Source: Bryobacterales bacterium (lineage in GTDB: Bacteria; Acidobacteriota; Terriglobia; Bryobacterales; Bryobacteraceae). From it: 10,190 nucleotides of DNA. The position numbers and the translations under genes were made by a program. Where the stretch lies: assembly GCA_025353235.1 (NCBI GenBank), contig JANXQZ010000850.1:1-10190 (forward strand). The letters run 5' to 3'. Of this stretch, positions 5,434-10,190 are shown piece by piece. Below the pieces are notes generated by a model that did no database searches, had not been told where the DNA came from, and was given only the letters and a program-made list of their open reading frames with translations. How positions within the stretch are numbered: position 1 is the first letter of the stretch; each line of letters starts with the position of its first letter.

Positions 5434-5498
5434 CGACTGCCGCTCCGGTAACAAGCCACCTGGATCTCCGCCCCCAAATCCCGGTGCGCCGCAGTTAA
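5434..5498. other. Convergent gene junction
   Basis: Sixty-five bases separate the Cys-cluster stop and the DUF1552 stop, which face each other. A broken inverted repeat is present (ACTGC 5436-5440 with GCAGT 5491-5495, CCGG inside both arms). The inner arms are not fully complementary, the loop is long and there is no T-tract, so I do not call a terminator. Confidence 0.4.
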
Positions 5499-6854
5499 CT
5501 AAACATCGGTAAGGTGAGTTACTTTGCCAGTGCTGTCGCCGATCTTCTCGGGTTGCACTCCAACCTTATCGAGCATGGTCATCAGCAAGTTCGTCATCGG
5601 GGTCTCTTTCGCGTACCGAATATGCCGACCACCCTTCACCTGAGCCGCCGCGCCGCCCGCTAGCACCAGCGGAAGATCCACATGCGTATGCGCGTTGCCG
5701 TCGCTTATGCTGCTTCCGTAGACCAGCATGGAATGATCCAGCAAGGTGCCGTCGCCGTCGGGAGTGGAGCGCATCTTATCCAGCAGATAAGCGAACATCT
5801 CGGCATGCCGCGTATTGATCTTGGCCACCTTCTCGATCTTTTCCTTATCGTTTTGGTGGTGAGTCACTGAGTGATGGCCGTCAGACACGCCGATCGAGCG
5901 ATAGCTGCGGTTGCTGCCTTCGCGAGCCATCATGAACGTAACCACCCTGGTGAGATCCGCCTGGAACGCGATCACCTGCAGATCCATCATCAGCTTGCAG
6001 TGTTCTTCGAAGGAGTCGGGGGCACCCATCGGCCTAGCCATGGTTGGCACTTGCTGAGTCGCGCTCTGCTCTTCCGCTTTTTGAATGCGGCGTTCGATAT
6101 CGCGGATCGCTTCCAGATATTCGTCGAGCTTGCCGCGATCGCGCGTGCCCAAGCCCGTTCCAATGCGCGCCACGTCCTCGCGAACGAAGTCGAGAATGCT
6201 CCGATCCTCCTTCGCCCTCGCCAGGCGAGAAGCGGCGTCGGTGCTTTCGCCATCGCCGAAAAGACGCTCGAATACGGCGCGCGGATTCACTTCCATCGGC
6301 ATCGGTGTAGTCGGATTGCGCCAGGAAATCGTGTTGGTGTAAGCGCAGCTGTAACCCGAGTCGCAGTTGCCCACCATGCCGGGAGCTTCCAGGCCAATCT
6401 CGAGCGATGCTAGTTGAGTAGTCTTGCCGAGCTCGCGCGCAGCAATCTGATCCGCCGATATGCCGGAGTGAATGTCAGCGCCTTCCGTCTTCTTTGGATG
6501 GACCCCTGTAAGGAACGTCGCACCGGCGCGCGCGTGATCGCCCGGCCCATCGCCCAGAGGATTGCCATTAATGTGAGCCAACCCGCTCATCACCACCATT
6601 TGTTCGCGAAACGGCTCGAGCGGTTTCATGATGGGAGCAAAGGCGAAATTGCTCCCCTCGGTGGTCGGCGTCCAACGGTCCATGATGATGCCGCACGGAA
6701 CGTAGACGAATCCCAAACGCATGGCGGGCCGTGCCGCTGAATTGCGCGTCGCCGCGAATGCCGGAACCATAGCGTCCAGAAACGGCAGCGCCATTGTGAC
6801 GCCCAAACCTCTCAGAAACGTGCGGCGGGGAACAAACTTCTTGGTCAGCATCAT
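5499..6854 (-). CDS. DUF1552 domain-containing protein, Tat-exported
   Basis: This 451-residue protein carries a twin-arginine signal near the N-terminus: RRTFLRGLG at residues 10-18, a hydrophobic stretch MALPFLDAM, then AFA-A. The remainder is one DUF1552 domain, with motifs I associate with the family: LGFVYVPCGIIMDRWTP at the start, HARAGATFLTGVHP, SADQIAA and a final PMTNLLMTMLDKVGV segment. The length is typical. Its catalytic role is not established; it is regularly encoded beside DUF1592 proteins. The gene start overlaps the upstream stop by one base (TAATG). Two ATGs are adjacent; the second (6849-6851) sits 5 bases from GGAG and is the better-spaced start, giving 450 residues. Tat export implies folding, perhaps with a cofactor, before secretion to the periplasm. 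Confidence 0.9.
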   Translation of the reverse strand: MMLTKKFVPRRTFLRGLGVTMALPFLDAMVPAFAATRNSAARPAMRLGFVYVPCGIIMDRWTPTTEGSNFAFAPIMKPLEPFREQMVVMSGLAHINGNPLGDGPGDHARAGATFLTGVHPKKTEGADIHSGISADQIAARELGKTTQLASLEIGLEAPGMVGNCDSGYSCAYTNTISWRNPTTPMPMEVNPRAVFERLFGDGESTDAASRLARAKEDRSILDFVREDVARIGTGLGTRDRGKLDEYLEAIRDIERRIQKAEEQSATQQVPTMARPMGAPDSFEEHCKLMMDLQVIAFQADLTRVVTFMMAREGSNRSYRSIGVSDGHHSVTHHQNDKEKIEKVAKINTRHAEMFAYLLDKMRSTPDGDGTLLDHSMLVYGSSISDGNAHTHVDLPLVLAGGAAAQVKGGRHIRYAKETPMTNLLMTMLDKVGVQPEKIGDSTGKVTHLTDV

Positions 6855-9184
6855 TACTCCGGCTTTCTCCTCATTTGAAAGGGCGTGCTTTTCACGATGG
6901 ATGTTACCACCGTAGACATACGATAATCGTCGAGCGCGGCTTGGCGCGCGATCGTCCGAACGGCTGGCTGATCGTAATACTCAATGCCCCGCCCCAGCGC
7001 GTAGGTTAATAGCTTCCCGCTGAGCGTAGCCACGAATTCGTCGTGCCGCGTCAGCAGGATTTTCTTCAACTCGGCGGGTCCCGTGAATTTCACGCCGCCT
7101 GGCAACACGCCGGATGCATCGATCGCCGACCCTGCATCTTTATCGCGCCACTTGCCTACACCGTCAAAATTCTCAAGCGCAAATCCCAGCGGATCCATGC
7201 GGGAATGGCACGAGGCGCAAACCGCATTGGCGCGATGCGCCTCCATCTGCTGCCGCATCGTCAGTTGCTTGCCGTCTTCGCCGTGGGCTTTCAGATCGGG
7301 GATGTCGGGCGGCGGAGGCGGGGGCGGATTGCCCAAAAGATTCTCAAGGATCCACTTGCCGCGCTGCACTACCGAAGTTCGATTTGGATACGACGTCACC
7401 ATGAGAACGCTTCCCTGCCCCAGCAGGCCACCCCGATTGCTGTCCGTAAGGTTAACTCGCCGGAAAGCGCTGCCGTATACATCCGGGATTCCGTAATGAC
7501 GCGCGAGGCGTTCGTTGAGAAAGGTATAGTTCGCGCCGAGCAGTTCTAAAACACTGCGATCTTCCCGCAGTATCGTTTCAAAGAACAGCTCCGTCTCATG
7601 CTGGAAACTTGCGCGCAGACCTTCGTCGAAATCCGGAAAAGCGTCCGGGTCAGGCCTCAGCAAGCCGAGATTGCGCAGGTACAGCCACTGCCCTGCGAAA
7701 TTGGTGACCAGAGCTTTGGATTTGGTGTCGGCCAGCATGCGCCGCACTTGCCCGTCGAGCACCGCCGGGTCGGCCAGTTTGCCTTTCTCGGCAAGCTTGA
7801 GCAATTCATCGTCGGGAATACTGCTCCACAGGAAGAAGGAAAGCCGCGAGGCGAGTTCGAAATCGCTGATTCGGTGCACGCTGCCGGGCGGGGCCGCCAC
7901 CGGATCCCGCTCGATACGGAACAGGAATTCCGGGGAAACCAGCATGCCCCGCAAGGCCATCTCGATGCCACTTTCAAAGTTGCCAGCGGAGCGGCCCGCT
8001 TTGTAGAATTTTAGGAGCGGCTGGAGATCTGCCTGGGTTACCGACCTGCGATAGGCGCGTCGAGCCAGCGTCGAAAGAATCTTAGTCGCACAAGCCCCTT
8101 CCTCGCCGGCAGCGTTGGGACGGCAGATAAAAACGCTGCGCCTGCTGGCGGTATCCCCCGGTCCTTCCACGTCGTACGGGCCGCCGATTTGGACGCTATC
8201 GATAGCGGCATTCGAGCCAGGCACGTCAAACAGCTTGACTCGCGCATTGTCGAGTCTCAGGTCGAGTTCGGAAGGCAGCGAATCGTCGGACTTTGCAGCA
8301 GGTGCCGCACCCCGGCCGCGTGTTGGAGACACCGATTCCGCCCTTCCCGATTCTTTCAGAAACGTCACCCCCAGAATGCGCGGGCCAGCCTTTACAGGCA
8401 CTCGAATATCGTAGTGCGGCTTGTCGTCGCTAGCCTGCTGGCCGCCGGGGCGCATCAAGACTCGAACAGTATAAACTCCGTCAACCGGGAAATAGTGGTG
8501 GATGGCTGTGCCGCCGCGCGATCCCAGCGGAAGCTCCTCGCTCACCTGATCCATTTGGCCCGCGCCCCGAGCTACGGCGTATTGGTCGATGGAGGCCAGC
8601 ACTTTCGGGTCGCCCACCGCGATGCGGCTGATTTTGCGCGCTGCCGAGATGTAGCGCTCGATCAACACTGGAGAAACGGAGAGCACGTCGGCGATGTTGT
8701 CGAAGCCGTAGCCGGAATCGTCAGGCGGCAGCAGAGTGCCAGCGTCGATATTCAGCGACAGCAAGTCGCGGACGGCATTGCCGTATTCCGCGCGATTCAG
8801 CCGATGAATGGCAGGCCTGCCGGGATTGGGATGATCCAGCGCGACCCGGTCCAGCGAACTCTCAAGCCAAGCCGTGTACGCCTTCGTGGCTGCAGCGTCT
8901 GGACGAGGAAGGCCGGGCGGCGGCATCTGGCCACTGTTCAGCTTGCGAAGGATCTTCTCCCAAGACTCGGCCCCAGCGCTAACGTTGGCCGCGTTGAGCC
9001 CCTCTACCGAAATTCCTGCCATGTGCGCTTTCTCGCTATGGCACGACGCGCAATACCGATTCAGAAGGGCGCGATGCGGGTCGGCATCCTGGGCTGAAAG
9101 CAGGGGGAGGAAAGCTAAGCTCGCGAGAGCAGACCAAAACCGAATCTCACACCGGCGCGGGTGGTTTGACAGCAGCATTATCAC
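6854..9184 (-). CDS. Secreted cytochrome-c-like DUF1592/DUF1588/DUF1585 protein
   Basis: This 776-residue protein has a signal peptide (RFWSALASLAFLPLLSAQ, about 15-32). A cytochrome-c-like domain has CASCH heme site C45/C48/H49, with M87 in GQMPPPG as possible distal ligand. Domains follow in family order: DUF1587 (about 125-190, IHRLNRAEYGNAVRDLL), DUF1595 (about 365-425, ending MLVSPEFLFRIE), DUF1592 (about 435-570, ELASRLSFFLWSSIPDDEL) and DUF1588 (about 585-680, with a proline run and a second heme-type CASCH at C656/C659/H660). The last is DUF1585 (about 695-772, LSGKLLTYALGRGIEYYD). The set is complete and the length normal. It is translationally coupled to the DUF1552 gene downstream. 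A role in periplasmic electron transfer or polymer oxidation is suggested by the hemes but unproven. The frame allows GTG at 9184 or ATG at 9178; I favour the ATG as commoner, though neither has a good Shine-Dalgarno site. Confidence 0.9.
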   Translation of the reverse strand: MIMLLSNHPRRCEIRFWSALASLAFLPLLSAQDADPHRALLNRYCASCHSEKAHMAGISVEGLNAANVSAGAESWEKILRKLNSGQMPPPGLPRPDAAATKAYTAWLESSLDRVALDHPNPGRPAIHRLNRAEYGNAVRDLLSLNIDAGTLLPPDDSGYGFDNIADVLSVSPVLIERYISAARKISRIAVGDPKVLASIDQYAVARGAGQMDQVSEELPLGSRGGTAIHHYFPVDGVYTVRVLMRPGGQQASDDKPHYDIRVPVKAGPRILGVTFLKESGRAESVSPTRGRGAAPAAKSDDSLPSELDLRLDNARVKLFDVPGSNAAIDSVQIGGPYDVEGPGDTASRRSVFICRPNAAGEEGACATKILSTLARRAYRRSVTQADLQPLLKFYKAGRSAGNFESGIEMALRGMLVSPEFLFRIERDPVAAPPGSVHRISDFELASRLSFFLWSSIPDDELLKLAEKGKLADPAVLDGQVRRMLADTKSKALVTNFAGQWLYLRNLGLLRPDPDAFPDFDEGLRASFQHETELFFETILREDRSVLELLGANYTFLNERLARHYGIPDVYGSAFRRVNLTDSNRGGLLGQGSVLMVTSYPNRTSVVQRGKWILENLLGNPPPPPPPDIPDLKAHGEDGKQLTMRQQMEAHRANAVCASCHSRMDPLGFALENFDGVGKWRDKDAGSAIDASGVLPGGVKFTGPAELKKILLTRHDEFVATLSGKLLTYALGRGIEYYDQPAVRTIARQAALDDYRMSTVVTSIVKSTPFQMRRKPE

Positions 9185-9193
9185 TTATAGAAT
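9166..9193 (+). promoter_or_regulatory. Near-consensus sigma-70 promoter for the ankyrin-repeat gene
   Basis: TTGACA (9166-9171, perfect -35) is separated by 16 bases from TAGAAT (9188-9193, 5 of 6 for -10). Transcription would start near 9200, leaving a leader of about 20 bases before the ATG at 9221. The -35 box lies inside the first codons of the divergent DUF1592 gene, so the two promoters must overlap or interfere. Confidence 0.55.
9184..9189 (-). promoter_or_regulatory. Possible -10 box for the DUF1592-DUF1552 operon
   Basis: On the minus strand TATAAG is preceded by TTAACC at 17 bases (4 of 6 for -35). It stands only five bases before the ATG at 9178, which would give an almost leaderless transcript. 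The call is weak but fits the absence of a Shine-Dalgarno site. Confidence 0.22.
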
Positions 9194-9220
9194 CCCATTA
9201 AACTATGGTTAAATGCAAGC

Positions 9221-10190
9221 ATGAGCACGCTCCGTCACCTCGGGCTAGCCACCGTTTTGTTCTGCCTTCCCGTACTCGCAGGCACCAGCGACTTCCGCGT
9301 GGTGCAAGCGGCCAAAAATGGAGATATCAAAGCGGTCCGCGCGCTGCTTGGTCAGCATGCGGACGTGAATGCCGCGCAGCCTGACGGAGAAACCGCGCTC
9401 GCTTCGGCGGTGCATCAGGATAATGCGACGATGGCCGAGTTTCTGATTCAAGCCGGAGCGAACGTCAACGCCGCCAATGAGTATGGCGAGACTCCGCTCA
9501 CGCTGGCCTGCGCAAATGCAAATGCGGCAATTGTGGAGAAGCTGCTCAAGGCTGGGGCCAAGGCGAACGCGGCTCGCTGGAATGGCGAGACCCCGCTTAT
9601 GATCGCGTCGGGAACCGGCAGTGTGGAAGCCGTAAAATTTCTGCTGGCAAGCGGAGCAGAGGTGAACAAAGCCGAATCGCGCAAAGGGCAGACCGCGCTG
9701 ATGTGGGCGGTTGCCGAAGGGCATCCAGAGGTGACGCGCCTTTTGGTGGAACACGATGCCGATGTCAACGCGCTGTCAAAAGGTCAGTTTACGCCTTTGA
9801 TGTTTGCCGCCGAGAAAGGAGACGCGGAGTCCACGCGCATTCTGCTGGCAGCCAACGCCGATTTCAGCCGGGGCATGCCAGATGGAGCGAATCCGCTGCT
9901 GGTGTCTGCTGCGTTTGGGCATGAGGCGGTCGCGAAGGAGTTGCTGGCGAAAGGTGCCACGCCGAACGTAAAGGATAAGTCCGGGAACACGCCCCTGCAT
10001 GCGGCGGCCCAGGCTGGGAAGGTGGAACTGCTGAAAGATCTGCTGGCCCACGGAGCCGAGGTTAACGCAAAGCTCGCCCCAACCCCCCCAGGTGGGGGCG
10101 GTGCAGGCGGCGGCTTTTTCCGCCAGAACAACGGAGCCGCCACTCCGCTTCTTTTAGCAGCCAGGTCCGGGAATGCGGAAGCGATGCGCC
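9221..10190 (+). CDS. Secreted ankyrin-repeat protein (3' end outside the window)
   Basis: The frame is open from ATG 9221 to the last base with no stop: 323 full codons. The N-terminus MSTLRHLGLATVLFCLPVLAG is a clear Sec signal peptide. At least nine ankyrin repeats follow, starting at about residues 23, 56, 89, 122, 156, 188, 222, 255 and 305, with the typical G-x-T-P-L-x-x-A and LL-x-x-GA-x-VN-A pattern. Between repeats eight and nine is a glycine-rich insert (about 286-306, TPPGGGGAGGGFFRQNNG), probably a flexible loop. Ankyrin arrays bind proteins; with a signal peptide this one should act in the periplasm or outside. It is divergent from the DUF1592-DUF1552 operon with only 36-42 bases between starts, suggesting a functional link. 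There is no Shine-Dalgarno site; an upstream ATG at 9213 stops after three codons, so 9221 is the start. Confidence 0.9.
   Translation, partial: MSTLRHLGLATVLFCLPVLAGTSDFRVVQAAKNGDIKAVRALLGQHADVNAAQPDGETALASAVHQDNATMAEFLIQAGANVNAANEYGETPLTLACANANAAIVEKLLKAGAKANAARWNGETPLMIASGTGSVEAVKFLLASGAEVNKAESRKGQTALMWAVAEGHPEVTRLLVEHDADVNALSKGQFTPLMFAAEKGDAESTRILLAANADFSRGMPDGANPLLVSAAFGHEAVAKELLAKGATPNVKDKSGNTPLHAAAQAGKVELLKDLLAHGAEVNAKLAPTPPGGGGAGGGFFRQNNGAATPLLLAARSGNAEAMR

Noticed and set aside
5436..5495. Inverted repeat at the convergent junction as a two-way terminator
   Set aside because: Arms pair only at ACTGC/GCAGT and CCGG with mismatched bases between, the loop is long, and no T-tract is present.
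8189..9097. 302-codon open frame on the plus strand
   Set aside because: It is antisense to the well-supported DUF1592-family gene and shows no motif.

Overview
The window looks like part of an Acidobacteriota chromosome, most likely Bryobacterales/Solibacter-like. This is an inference from GC-rich sequence, a paired DUF1592/DUF1552 operon beside a secreted ankyrin-repeat gene, and an NHLM-type bacteriocin export protein. No rRNA, tRNA, IS element or CRISPR array was seen, and no gene-free stretch exceeds about 250 bases.

Left half (about 1-5433), a peptide secretion and probable RiPP/bacteriocin locus. Two minus-strand genes with a 4-bp ATGA overlap encode a TolC-family outer-membrane channel (1498-3096) and an HlyD-type adaptor of the NHLM bacteriocin family (248-1501). 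A 150-bp spacer separates them from a plus-strand array of four very small precursor genes: 3247-3440 (frameshifted), 3519-3701, 3834-4019 and 4140-4316. Each has an acidic leader ending in a Gly-Gly motif, followed by an unrelated, cysteine-free, Ser/Thr/Pro-rich core. Two of them sit in a duplicated cassette that includes the untranslated leader, with a small hairpin and the Shine-Dalgarno site. After a strong 10-bp hairpin comes a 348-residue protein (4387-5433). It has an eight-cysteine YkgJ-like cluster at its N-terminus and a C-terminal segment that reads like a PqqD/RRE-type leader-binding domain, making it the best candidate for a peptide-maturation or accessory protein. The C39-peptidase ABC transporter expected for NHLM export is not in the window.

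Right half (5499-10190). A minus-strand two-gene operon encodes a large secreted cytochrome-c-like DUF1587/1595/1592/1588/1585 protein (6854-9184) and a Tat-exported DUF1552 protein (5499-6854), joined by a TAATG stop/start overlap. This pair recurs in Acidobacteriota, Planctomycetota and Verrucomicrobiota, and its biochemical role is unsettled. Divergent from it, with only 36-42 bp between start codons, is a secreted ankyrin-repeat protein (9221 to the window end, truncated) with a near-consensus promoter whose -35 box lies inside the DUF1592 gene.

Working model: small GG-leader peptides are made from a dedicated array, perhaps handled by the Cys-cluster/RRE-like protein, and exported through an unseen C39 ABC transporter with the HlyD adaptor and TolC channel. 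The right-hand genes appear to be an unrelated envelope/periplasmic module.
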